Assembly: GCF_039631295.1 (NCBI RefSeq)
Contig: NZ_JBDIVE010000011.1
Span: 91,103 to 155,102 of the forward strand
From: Viridibacterium sediminicola
GTDB lineage: Bacteria > Pseudomonadota > Gammaproteobacteria > Burkholderiales > Rhodocyclaceae
Direction of reading: 5' to 3'
Length of the DNA stretch: 64,000 nucleotides
The notes below the pieces were generated by a model. It did not search any database. It was given only the letters and a program-made list of their open reading frames with translations, and was not told the origin of the DNA. The position numbers and the translations under genes are program-made. Below are positions 17,200 to 25,164 of the stretch, in pieces; position 1 is the first letter of the stretch; every line of letters starts with the position of its first letter.

Positions 17200-18585
17200 T
17201 CAGAGTTTGGACAACTGGGCTGTCAGGTAAGAGGCGGTTGAATTGAGGCTGGAGATGGTTGCATCCATCGCCGTGAATTGTTTGCGGTAACGCGCTTCGA
17301 TCGAGGTCATGCGTGCTTCCAGCGCAGCGATGCTCTTGTCCATGGTCTTGATGGTCGAGTTCAGACCATCGGTACGCGAGGTCAGAATGCCGCCGGTGTC
17401 ATTCATGTTGGTGATGCGCGTGACCAGCTGGTCGGCCAGACCCGAGGTTGTGCCATTGGTGGCGAACAGGCTTGCCACGTCCTTGGTCGGGTCTGACAGT
17501 GCTTTGCCGAGTTTGGTGCTATCGACCGTCAGCTTGCCATCGACACCAATCTGGATACCGACATCGGAGAGCCGCGAAACTGATCCCGAGCCGACCGAGC
17601 CGCTCATGATGCTGCGCAGCTGCGACTGGATATTGCGGATTGATGCGTCGCCATTGAGCGGCCCCGCCGTCTTGGTGGTGGAGTTGTAATTGCTCTGGCT
17701 GGCCATCAAGCCGACGGTGTTGTTGTAGGCCGTGACGAAGGCATTGATCTTGGTGGTAATGGCGGCTGTGTCGCTGGCGACGGTCAGCGTGGTATCCGCG
17801 GTGGATTTGCTCTTGAGCGTGAGCGTCACGCCATCGATCACGTCGGAGACGGTGTTGCTCGAACGTGTCACCTCAATACCATCGAGGGTGAATTCTGCGT
17901 CCTGCGCGGCCTGCGTTGAGGTCAGGGTGGACGTGCTGGTCGCGGCCGGATCGAAATCGAAGCCGGTGAGCCCGGAGAGTTTGAAGGCATTGGAGGCGCC
18001 GGTGCTGTCCGAGGTCAGCACCAGGCGGCTCTTGCTGCCGTCATTGACGATCGAGGCGGTCACGCCGCTCTTGGCAGCATTGATAGCGTCTTTGAGGCCG
18101 CTGAGCGTATTGTTGGTCGAATCGATGGTGACCGAAAAGCTGCGCGTGCTGTCTGCAGTGAAGGTACTGGTCGTACCGTCGCTGGCCAACGTCCCCAGAT
18201 CGATTTGCAGGGTGCCCGTGGCGATGGTGGTCGAACTGCTGTCATAACCGGCGCTACGGGTTTTTTGTGCCTGGGCAAGTTGGGTCACGTTCAGCGAGTA
18301 GCTGCCGGCACTGGCACTGCTGCTGACCGTGGCAGAAGCTGCCGCGGTGTCGGCAACATTTGCCGTCCATGACGAAAAGTTGCTCTTGGTCTGCAGGGCT
18401 TTTGCCGCATCACTCAGCGTCGACAAGCTGCTCTTGAGCGTGCCGTAGGCCGACAGCTTGGTCTGGATCGCGCTTTCCTGGGTCTGGATCTGCGTGATGG
18501 GCGCGCGTTCCGCCGTCATCAGCTTGGTGATCAAGCCTTCTACGTCGATGCCGGAACCGAGTCCCGCTGAGGTGATTGTGGCCAT
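17200..18585 (-). CDS. fliD: Flagellar filament cap protein
   Basis: 461 residues. The FliD N-terminal domain begins MATITSAGLGSGIDVEGLI and the C-terminal domain ends with coiled-coil text (RMTSIEARYRKQFTAMDATI, then STASYLTAQL). The middle is rich in Thr and Ser. Cap pentamers at the filament tip direct flagellin folding. It is encoded immediately downstream of flaG. Confidence 0.95.
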   Translation of the reverse strand: MATITSAGLGSGIDVEGLITKLMTAERAPITQIQTQESAIQTKLSAYGTLKSSLSTLSDAAKALQTKSNFSSWTANVADTAAASATVSSSASAGSYSLNVTQLAQAQKTRSAGYDSSSTTIATGTLQIDLGTLASDGTTSTFTADSTRSFSVTIDSTNNTLSGLKDAINAAKSGVTASIVNDGSKSRLVLTSDSTGASNAFKLSGLTGFDFDPAATSTSTLTSTQAAQDAEFTLDGIEVTRSSNTVSDVIDGVTLTLKSKSTADTTLTVASDTAAITTKINAFVTAYNNTVGLMASQSNYNSTTKTAGPLNGDASIRNIQSQLRSIMSGSVGSGSVSRLSDVGIQIGVDGKLTVDSTKLGKALSDPTKDVASLFATNGTTSGLADQLVTRITNMNDTGGILTSRTDGLNSTIKTMDKSIAALEARMTSIEARYRKQFTAMDATISSLNSTASYLTAQLSKL

Positions 18586-18623
18586 TTCCTGATTCTCCGA
18601 TCGTGACAGGCACGGGGCCTGAG

Positions 18624-19010
18624 CTACACCTTCTGTTTCACGAAGAGGCCGGAGAGTTTGTCCATCGAACGGGTCATGGCAAGCAGTTCCTCGCTGGGAA
18701 TCTGTCGGATCACCTCGTTGGTAGAGGAATCCATCACCTTGACTACGGTTCGCCCCGTCTCATCGTCAATCGAGAACTGCAGGTTTCGTGCCACCGGTGC
18801 GAGGACCTTCCTGACTTCGCCCATGGCTTGGTCAATCTGCTCTCGCGTCGGTTGTGCTGCGGCGGAAGAAACTGAGTCGGTTTGTACGGACGTCAGGGTG
18901 TTGGTACTTGTGGTTGCAGTGCTCGCAACAGCTGCAACAGTACCCACTTCCCTGACGTTGCTCGTTTTGCTCGGCGTGTTGCTGACCGAGCTGATTTGCT
19001 GGATTGCCAT
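18624..19010 (-). CDS. flaG: FlaG family flagellar protein
   Basis: 128 residues. A disordered Ser/Thr-rich N-terminal half is followed by the compact FlaG domain (RNLQFSIDDETGRTVVKVMD, then EVIRQIPSEELLAM). FlaG affects filament length in several bacteria, but its mechanism is not well defined. It lies between fliC and fliD and is preceded by a strong AAGGAGG ribosome site. Confidence 0.92.
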   Translation of the reverse strand: MAIQQISSVSNTPSKTSNVREVGTVAAVASTATTSTNTLTSVQTDSVSSAAAQPTREQIDQAMGEVRKVLAPVARNLQFSIDDETGRTVVKVMDSSTNEVIRQIPSEELLAMTRSMDKLSGLFVKQKV

Positions 19011-19088
19011 GGTATGGCCTCCTTGTGACCTTGGTGGCCTGACCCCTCCATGGGCCAGACCACCATCCTACGGACCGCGACTGCGTGC

Positions 19089-19916
19089 TTATCTGAGCAG
19101 GCTGAGCACACTCTGCGGCAGGCTGTTGGCCTGCGACAGCATGGCGGTACCGGCTTGCTGCAGGATCTGCGCACGCGACAGGTTGGCCGTTTCCGAGGCG
19201 AAGTCTGCATCGGTGATGCGGCCCTTGGCGGCCGACTGGTTTTCAACCGCGATCTGCAGCGAGGACACCACGGCGTCGGTACGGTTGAGCGCGGCACCGA
19301 AGCGTGCGCGGGTGGTGGTCAGGGTGTTGATGCCCGAGTCCAGTGCGGTGATCGCATCCAGCGCCGTGGAGGCGGTTGAAATATTGATCGAACCCGAGTC
19401 GATGCCCAGCGACGAGGCGCGGATGTCCGTGGTCGACACGGTGATCTGGTCGTTGGTCGTGGTGCCGGCGCCGACCTGGAAGGTCAGCACGCTGCCGCTG
19501 TTGAGCAGGTTGATCTTGTTGTAGGTGGTGGCTTCACCCAGACGCGAGACTTCGGCCGACAGGGCGTTGAATTCCGTCGCCAGATTCAGGCGGTCACCGG
19601 AGTTGAGCGTGCCGTTGGATGCCTGCACGGCCAGTTCGCGCATACGTTGCACGTTGGCGGAAATCTGCGAAGCGCCACCGTCAGCGATCTGCAGCATGGA
19701 GGTGGCGTCATTGGCGTTGCGGATGGCAACGTTGAAGCCCTTCACTTGAGAGTCCAGACGCTCGGAGATTGCGAGGCCGGCAGCGTCGTCCTTCGCGGTG
19801 TTGATACGCAAGCCCGAGGACAGGCGTTGCAGGGATGTCGACAGCGAACTTTGTGAGTTGGAGAGAACACGTTGAGTGTTCAATGCCGCGACGTTGGTGT
19901 TGATGGTCATAGCCAT
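19089..19916 (-). CDS. fliC: Flagellin
   Basis: 275 residues, a short flagellin consisting of the conserved N-terminal D0/D1 (MAMTINTNVAALNTQRVLSN, then LQRLSSGLRINTAKDDAAGL) and C-terminal D1/D0 (ILQQAGTAMLSQANSLPQSV). Only a small variable middle joins them, so the outer D2/D3 domains are essentially absent. AAGGAG lies upstream of the start. It is the only flagellin gene in the window and is probably transcribed from its own promoter in the 318-base gap upstream. Confidence 0.96.
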   Translation of the reverse strand: MAMTINTNVAALNTQRVLSNSQSSLSTSLQRLSSGLRINTAKDDAAGLAISERLDSQVKGFNVAIRNANDATSMLQIADGGASQISANVQRMRELAVQASNGTLNSGDRLNLATEFNALSAEVSRLGEATTYNKINLLNSGSVLTFQVGAGTTTNDQITVSTTDIRASSLGIDSGSINISTASTALDAITALDSGINTLTTTRARFGAALNRTDAVVSSLQIAVENQSAAKGRITDADFASETANLSRAQILQQAGTAMLSQANSLPQSVLSLLR

Positions 19917-20234
19917 TTTGATGCTCCTTCTTGTTTGGTTGCGTTTCCCACTTTTTTGATCGACGTGGTCTGAAGTGTTGCCACTTCAATGAACGCACCG
20001 GCGACCTGGCAGCTAAAGCGTGAAATTGCAGGGACTTGCCGCTGTAATTTCCTGCCTTGTGAGTGCATCTACGGCGCTCTGTGGCGCTTCTGTAGGGTTA
20101 CCTGAGCTTTATGGCCGACAAAAATCAAAAAAACTGATTTTTACGAGAAGGCGCGCCGGATATGGATCTGCGGCGCATGGCTAGGCCTCCGGCGGGCGCC
20201 GGATTTACAGGAAGTTGCAAAGCAATGTGAAAAA
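19917..20234. other. Leader region between gpsA and fliC
   Basis: These 318 bases hold the fliC leader and must contain its promoter on the minus strand. An AT-rich inverted repeat, AAAAATCA and TGATTTTT around a 7-base loop, lies at 20120-20142 in otherwise GC-rich DNA. It is followed on the minus strand by GGCCATAA, which partly resembles a sigma-28 -10 box, but no -35 box stands at 11 bases. A GC hairpin (TCCGGCG/CGCCGGA) without a T tract near 20187-20202 may mark the end of gpsA. I see no coding sequence. Confidence 0.45.
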
Positions 20235-21221
20235 TTACTCAGTACGCGGATCGCGTGCTAAGAGCTGCTCCACGGCTGCGCGTGGGCTCAGGCGGTTGCC
20301 CAGGACATTCAGTACGGCCGCGGTGATCGGCATTTCCACCCCGAGTTGCGCCGCGCGTTGCGCAACCACCTCGGTGGTCAGCACGCCTTCGGCGACGTGC
20401 CCCAGGTCGCGCAGGATTTCGGGTAGCAGGCGTCCCTCGGCGAGCGCCAGGCCGACGCGACGATTGCGCGACAAATCGCCGGTACAGGTGAGGATCAGGT
20501 CGCCCATGCCGGAGAGTCCCATCAAGGTCTCGCGCCGACCACCCAGCGCATGCGCAAGACGGGCGATTTCACTGAGGCCGCGCGTCATCATGGCGGCGCG
20601 TGCATTGAGGCCATAGCCCAGGCCGTCGGAAATGCCGGCGGCGATGGCCAGTACATTCTTGACCGCACCGCCGACCTCGGCACCCACGACATCGTCATTG
20701 GCGTAAAGGCGCAGGCGCGGGTGATGCAAGTGCTTGGCAAATTGTTCGGCAAAGCGGGCGTCGTTGCTCGCCAAGGTCATCGCGCAGGGCAGGCCGCGCG
20801 CCACTTCCTGGGCGAAGCTGGGGCCGGTCAGCGCACCGCAGGCGCTGCGTGCGCCGAGCTCTTCGATGACTACCTCGTGCGGCAGGCGTCCGCTACCCGC
20901 TTCAAAGCCTTTGCATAGCCACAGTAGTGGCGTCTCGGGCGATAGCGTGCGGAGTTGTTGCAGGGTGCTGCGCAGGCCGGCCACTGGCGTGGCGATGATG
21001 ATCAGCTCACAGGCCTGCAGCGCTGCGGGCAGGGTCTCGTGCAGACTCAGGGCGGGGGGAAAGGCGAGGCCAGGCAGGTAACGCTTGTTCTCGCCATCCT
21101 GGCGCATCTGCGCGACGTGTTGCGGGTCGTGGGACCACAGGCTGACCGCGTGCTGAGCCGCGGCATAAGTCATGGCCAGCGCGGTGCCCCAGGCACCGGC
21201 TCCGAGCACTGCAATACGCAC
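20235..21221 (-). CDS. gpsA: Glycerol-3-phosphate dehydrogenase [NAD(P)+]
   Basis: 328 residues. It reduces dihydroxyacetone phosphate to sn-glycerol 3-phosphate for phospholipid synthesis. The N-terminal Rossmann motif is GAGAWGTALA. The active-site region GAVKNVLAIAAGISDGLGYG carries the catalytic lysine, followed by NARAAMMTRGLSEIARL. Length and motifs are normal. It is grouped with secB and grxC, a common gammaproteobacterial and betaproteobacterial neighbourhood. Confidence 0.95.
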   Translation of the reverse strand: MRIAVLGAGAWGTALAMTYAAAQHAVSLWSHDPQHVAQMRQDGENKRYLPGLAFPPALSLHETLPAALQACELIIIATPVAGLRSTLQQLRTLSPETPLLWLCKGFEAGSGRLPHEVVIEELGARSACGALTGPSFAQEVARGLPCAMTLASNDARFAEQFAKHLHHPRLRLYANDDVVGAEVGGAVKNVLAIAAGISDGLGYGLNARAAMMTRGLSEIARLAHALGGRRETLMGLSGMGDLILTCTGDLSRNRRVGLALAEGRLLPEILRDLGHVAEGVLTTEVVAQRAAQLGVEMPITAAVLNVLGNRLSPRAAVEQLLARDPRTE

Positions 21222-21223
21222 GC

Positions 21224-21655
21224 TTAAAGTCCCCAGACGGATTTGATATCGATGAAGCCGCTGCGTCCGTCGCGATGACGTACCTTGACCCAGCTGCCGG
21301 CAGGCTTGTCAGCCATTTCCAGCACCAGATCACGCGCCGCGACGAATACTACGGCGGCATCGTCGGCCGCAGTGAGGCGAACCTCGCTATTGGCCTTGGT
21401 GACGATCAGCTGGCGGCGTTCGGAGACGAGGCTGCGCTCGACCCAGCCGATGCCGCCGCCGGCTTCACGCACCTTGATCCAGCCCTCCAGGGCGACCAGT
21501 TGTTCGACTGGCGTACCCTTGCGCAAGATGAATTGCGGCTTGGCCTGCCTGGACGTGGCGTCATACACGATGGCGTTATCGCTCAGTGAGCGGTAGTCCA
21601 GCGCCTGAGCCAATGCCGGCAGGGCGCAGCAGAGCAGGGTGAGGATCAGGCGCAT
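21224..21655 (-). CDS. SH3 domain-containing exported protein
   Basis: 143 residues with a Sec signal peptide (MRLILTLLCCALPALAQA) and two bacterial SH3-like repeats (VYDATSRQAKPQFILRKGTP with GWIKVREAGGGIGWVERSLV, then SWVKVRHRDGRSGFIDIKSV). Such SH3b modules usually bind cell-wall peptides or proteins in the periplasm. The substrate here is unknown. It sits 2 bases before gpsA, in the same direction. Confidence 0.8.
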   Translation of the reverse strand: MRLILTLLCCALPALAQALDYRSLSDNAIVYDATSRQAKPQFILRKGTPVEQLVALEGWIKVREAGGGIGWVERSLVSERRQLIVTKANSEVRLTAADDAAVVFVAARDLVLEMADKPAGSWVKVRHRDGRSGFIDIKSVWGL

Positions 21656-21665
21656 GGTGGGTGAC

Positions 21666-22124
21666 TCAGGCGTTACCGGCTTCTTGTGCCAGTTGTTGCT
21701 GACGCGAGAAGTAGAGGGCCTCGAAGTTCACCGGCGACAGCATCACCGGCTGGAAGCCGGCACGGTTGGTCGCGCTGGAGACGGTCTCACGGACATACGG
21801 GAAGAGGATGTTCGGACCGCCAATCATCAGCGCCGGTTGCAGTTCGGCTTCGGGCACGTTCTGGATCAGGAAGATGCCGGCCTGGGCGACTTCAACCAGG
21901 AACACCGTGCGGTCTTCGCCGATCTTGGCGGTGACGGTGGCGCGCAGCACCACTTCGTAGAAACCGTTGTCGAGCGCCTGGGCCGTGGTGGCCAGCTCGA
22001 CGTTGATCTCCGGGTCCTGCTGTTCCAGGAAGATCTGCGGCGAGTTGGGGACTTCAACCGAGAGATCCTTGACGTAGATCTTTTCGATGTTGAAGACGGC
22101 TTGGGCTTCGTTCTCTTGTGCCAT
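21666..22124 (-). CDS. secB: Protein-export chaperone SecB
   Basis: 152 residues. SecB tetramers hold preproteins unfolded and hand them to SecA. Family text includes VFNIEKIYVKDLSVEVPNSP and the C-terminal LSPVNFEALYFSRQQQL. Length and motifs are normal. The window also encodes a type II secretion system whose substrates and secretin depend on Sec export. Confidence 0.95.
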   Translation of the reverse strand: MAQENEAQAVFNIEKIYVKDLSVEVPNSPQIFLEQQDPEINVELATTAQALDNGFYEVVLRATVTAKIGEDRTVFLVEVAQAGIFLIQNVPEAELQPALMIGGPNILFPYVRETVSSATNRAGFQPVMLSPVNFEALYFSRQQQLAQEAGNA

Positions 22125-22185
22125 GAGATGTGGTCCTGATTCTTAGATTGAGTGTTGAATGAAAAACGCGGGGGATTGCTCTGCT

Positions 22186-22443
22186 TCAGGCCAGCAAGGG
22201 GTCGAGCTTGCCAGCGTGATCGAGGGCGTACAGATCATCGCAGCCGCCGACATGTTCGTCATTGATGAAGATCTGGGGAACGGTGCGCAAACCGGTGCGC
22301 GCGATCATCTCATCACGGCGGACGGGGTCGAGGTCGATGCGAATCTTCTCGATCTCGCTCACGCCTTTACGGCGCAGCAGTTGTTCGGCGCGCACGCAAT
22401 ATGGGCAGACGCCGGTGGCGTACATCAGGATACGGGCGGTCAT
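22186..22443 (-). CDS. grxC: Glutaredoxin 3
   Basis: 85 residues with the dithiol active site CPYC (TGVCPYCVRAEQLL) and the glutathione-binding TVPQIFINDEHVGGCDDL. It reduces disulfides and ribonucleotide reductase with glutathione. It lies between secB and a rhodanese gene, a conserved arrangement. Confidence 0.95.
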   Translation of the reverse strand: MTARILMYATGVCPYCVRAEQLLRRKGVSEIEKIRIDLDPVRRDEMIARTGLRTVPQIFINDEHVGGCDDLYALDHAGKLDPLLA

Positions 22444-22452
22444 GCCGGATGC

Positions 22453-22866
22453 TCAGCCACGCGCCAGGGGTTGGCCGGCTTCACGCCAGGCTGCCAGGCC
22501 GCCACTGAGATTGAAGATGCGCTCGTAACCGGCCTTGCGCAGCACGGCCAGCGCGGCACGCGAGCGCTTACCGCTCTGGCAGACGAGGATGAAGGGGCGT
22601 TTGGAGAACTTTTTCAGTTCGCCGCTGCGCGATTCGATGTCCTTGAGCGGGATGTGATGCGCATTGGGCAGGTGGCCGGCAGCAAACTCGGCTTGCTCAC
22701 GCACATCGACGACGACGGCGTTCTCGCGGTTGAGCAGCATGACAGCTTGCTGCGGGCTGATCGAGTCGGGATCGCCAATGACATTACGGCCGAACAGCAT
22801 GTAGCCGGAGACAATAGCGGCGGCCAGCCAGAAGAGGTTTTGCGGGTTATTGATGAGGAAGTCCAT
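22453..22866 (-). CDS. Membrane-anchored rhodanese-like sulfurtransferase
   Basis: 137 residues. An N-terminal membrane segment (LFWLAAAIVSGYMLFG) is followed by one rhodanese domain with the active-site loop CQSGKRSRAA, whose cysteine would carry the persulfide. Single-domain membrane rhodaneses next to grxC and secB are common in beta- and gammaproteobacteria. The sulfur acceptor is unknown. Confidence 0.88.
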   Translation of the reverse strand: MDFLINNPQNLFWLAAAIVSGYMLFGRNVIGDPDSISPQQAVMLLNRENAVVVDVREQAEFAAGHLPNAHHIPLKDIESRSGELKKFSKRPFILVCQSGKRSRAALAVLRKAGYERIFNLSGGLAAWREAGQPLARG

Positions 22867-22902
22867 GAGTCTTTTCGTGGCGACAATCTTTGACGGAACG
22901 CG

Positions 22903-22931
22903 CTTTCCTGAGAAAGCTGATCCGATACAAT
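22903..22931 (+). promoter_or_regulatory. Candidate gpmA promoter
   Basis: A good -10 box, TACAAT, lies at 22926-22931, about 83 bases before the gpmA start in the divergent gap after the rhodanese gene. The best -35 at normal spacing is a poor CTTTCC at 22903-22908. A clear TTGACG at 22890-22895 lies too far upstream to pair with it. Confidence 0.35.
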
Positions 22932-23013
22932 ATCATCAATCCCGGCCCCGACGCGACTTGCGGCGGCGGTCAGGTTGTCAGCAACCTCCCTAAATTCGAA
23001 GGCAGATCCTTTC

Positions 23014-23763
23014 ATGTACAAGATTGTTTTGATGCGCCACGGTGAATCCACCTGGAACAAGGAAAACCGCTTTACCGGTTGGACCGATGTGGATCTGACC
23101 GAGCAGGGCGAGGCCGAAGCCGTTGCCGCCGGCCAGCTGCTCAAAAAAGAAGGCTACAGCTTTGACGTCGCCTTCACCTCGGTGCTCAAGCGCGCCAACA
23201 AGACATTGAACGCCGTGCTCGAACAGCTCGATCTGTTGTGGATTCCGGTGACCCATCACTGGCGCCTGAACGAGCGCCACTACGGCGCCCTGCAAGGCCT
23301 CAACAAGGCTGAGACGGCGGCCAAGTTCGGCGACGATCAAGTGTTGGTGTGGCGTCGTTCCTACGACGTGCCGCCGCCTGCGCTGGAAGAAGGCGATGAG
23401 CGTCTGACGCTGTCCGACCCGCGCTATGCCGACATGGCTGACGGCGAATTCCCGCGTACCGAATGCCTCAAGGATACGGTCGCACGCTTCGTGCCGTACT
23501 GGCTGGAAACCATCGCACCGGTCGTCAAGTCCGGCAAGCGCGTGGTCATCGCGGCACACGGCAACAGCCTGCGCGCACTGATCAAGTATCTGGACAATGT
23601 CTCTGACGACGAAATCGTCGCCCTCAACATCCCCACCGCACAGCCGCTGGTGTACGAGCTCGACGCTGATCTGAAGCCTATCAAGCACTACTACCTGGGT
23701 GACGCTGAGGCGATTGCTGCGGCCATGGCCGCCGTTGCCAATCAGGGCAAAGCCAAGGCGTGA
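23014..23763 (+). CDS. gpmA: 2,3-bisphosphoglycerate-dependent phosphoglycerate mutase
   Basis: 249 residues. It interconverts 3- and 2-phosphoglycerate in glycolysis. The catalytic phosphohistidine motif LMRHGESTWNKENRFTGW is at the N terminus and the second histidine lies in VVIAAHGNSLRALIKYLD. I chose the ATG giving MYKIVLMRHGE, the usual family start; an in-frame upstream start adds 13 unrelated residues. The downstream gene begins at its stop codon. Confidence 0.96.
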   Translation: MYKIVLMRHGESTWNKENRFTGWTDVDLTEQGEAEAVAAGQLLKKEGYSFDVAFTSVLKRANKTLNAVLEQLDLLWIPVTHHWRLNERHYGALQGLNKAETAAKFGDDQVLVWRRSYDVPPPALEEGDERLTLSDPRYADMADGEFPRTECLKDTVARFVPYWLETIAPVVKSGKRVVIAAHGNSLRALIKYLDNVSDDEIVALNIPTAQPLVYELDADLKPIKHYYLGDAEAIAAAMAAVANQGKAKA

Positions 23764-25085
23764 TCGCGCTGTCGCTGCCACGCATGGCCTCGCTGAAATG
23801 GCTCGCACTCTTGAGTGCGGGCCTTTTTCTTGTTGCCCAGGCCCAGGCCCAGGCCCAGGCTCAGGGGCGTAATGATCCGCGTCGCGACGAGCTCAAGGCC
23901 ATGCAGGCGCAGATCCAGTCCCTGCAGCGCGAGATCGCCAAGGGCGAGGAGAGCCGTGGCGAGGTCAGCGACCAGCTCGCCGAATCCGAGCGCTCGATCT
24001 CCGAGGCCCAGCGTCATCTGCGCGAGATCGCTGATGACCGTCAGGCCGTCGAAGCCGAGATCCGTCGTCTGCAGGTGCAGCAGCGCCAGCTTGAAGACGA
24101 ACAGCAGCTGATGCGCAAGCAGCTGGGCGAGACGCTCTACCGCACCTATGTCGAGGGCGGCGCGGCCGGCGCGCGGCGCATGCTGGGCGGCACCGATCCC
24201 AACCAGATGGCGCGCGATGCGTACTACCTGCAGCTGATCGCCCAGGAGCGTGCCGAGAACATCGAACGTGCGCGCCAGGCGCTCGAACAGTTGCAGGCCG
24301 TGCAGCAGCAAGCCGAGGCGCGACGTGCCGAACTGCTGCGTCTGGAGAAGGAGCGCAGTCGTGCGCAGCAACGCTTGATCGATGAACGCAACAAGCGTCG
24401 CAGCGTGCTGCGCGAAGTGGCTGAGCGCCTGCGTGCGCAGCGCCACGACATGCAGAGCCTGCAACAGAACCAGCAGCGTCTGGAAAAGCTGTTGCAGGGG
24501 CTGGACCGTATCGAGCGTGAGCGGCAGGCGCGGCTCAAGGCACAGGCGGCGCGGCAGAAGTCCTCGCGCAGTGCAGGCAAGAGCGCTGAGGGCAGCAGTG
24601 CGCGCGCCCAGGCGCAGAGCAGCTCAGGCCCCAGTGGCGTGGTTGAGGATGTCGTCGAAGAAGGTGCGAGCAATGCCGGCGGCGGTAATTTCGCCCGCCA
24701 GCAGGGGCATTTGCGCTGGCCGGTGAAGGGCGAACTGTACGGCCGCTTCGGCACGCCGCGAGCCGAGGCCGGCGGCAACTGGCGTGGTGTCTTCATCCGT
24801 GCTGCAGCAGGCAGCGAGGTGCGTGCCGTGGCCGATGGTACGGTGGTGTACGCCGACTGGCTGCGTGGTTTTGGCAATCTGTTGATCATTGATCATGGCA
24901 ATGCTTATATGAGCATCTATGCCAATAACGACTCCCTTTTCAAGACGCCCGGGCAGCGCGTCAAGGCTGGCGAAGCGATTGCCAGCATCGGCGCCAGCGG
25001 AGGGCAGGAGGAATCGGGTTTATACTTCGAACTCAGGCATCAGGGGCAGGCGATTGATCCGGCCAAATGGATGGTCGGCAAATGA
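23760..25085 (+). CDS. EnvC-like murein hydrolase activator (degenerate M23)
   Basis: About 441 residues: a signal peptide (MASLKWLALLSAGLFLVAQA), a QAQAQAQAQ run from a CAGGCC repeat, a long Gln/Arg/Glu-rich coiled coil (roughly residues 35-270) and a C-terminal LytM/M23 domain. The zinc ligands of active M23 enzymes are missing. The HxGxD position reads NWRGVFI and the HxHFE position reads GLYFE, as in EnvC, which activates AmiA/AmiB amidases at the septum without cutting peptidoglycan itself. The frame opens with a GTG overlapping the gpmA stop. An ATG at 23784 gives a cleaner signal peptide and may be the true start. Confidence 0.88.
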   Translation: MIALSLPRMASLKWLALLSAGLFLVAQAQAQAQAQGRNDPRRDELKAMQAQIQSLQREIAKGEESRGEVSDQLAESERSISEAQRHLREIADDRQAVEAEIRRLQVQQRQLEDEQQLMRKQLGETLYRTYVEGGAAGARRMLGGTDPNQMARDAYYLQLIAQERAENIERARQALEQLQAVQQQAEARRAELLRLEKERSRAQQRLIDERNKRRSVLREVAERLRAQRHDMQSLQQNQQRLEKLLQGLDRIERERQARLKAQAARQKSSRSAGKSAEGSSARAQAQSSSGPSGVVEDVVEEGASNAGGGNFARQQGHLRWPVKGELYGRFGTPRAEAGGNWRGVFIRAAAGSEVRAVADGTVVYADWLRGFGNLLIIDHGNAYMSIYANNDSLFKTPGQRVKAGEAIASIGASGGQEESGLYFELRHQGQAIDPAKWMVGK

Positions 25086-25164
25086 GTCGTTTTATTGAAT
25101 TTGCCCAACTGAGCCCCAAACAAGCGAGCTTTCCGACTCGCGACCAACCCCACATTCTGGAGTA

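Noticed and set aside
19981..20060. Possible sigma-54 site before fliC (CGGCAAGTCCCTGCAA)
   Set aside because: The GG and GC elements are 9 bases apart; the required spacing is 10, and the flanking match is poor.
22890..22931. TTGACG and TACAAT as one promoter before gpmA
   Set aside because: The spacer would be 30 bases, far beyond the 16-18 allowed. Only the TACAAT box is kept as a candidate.
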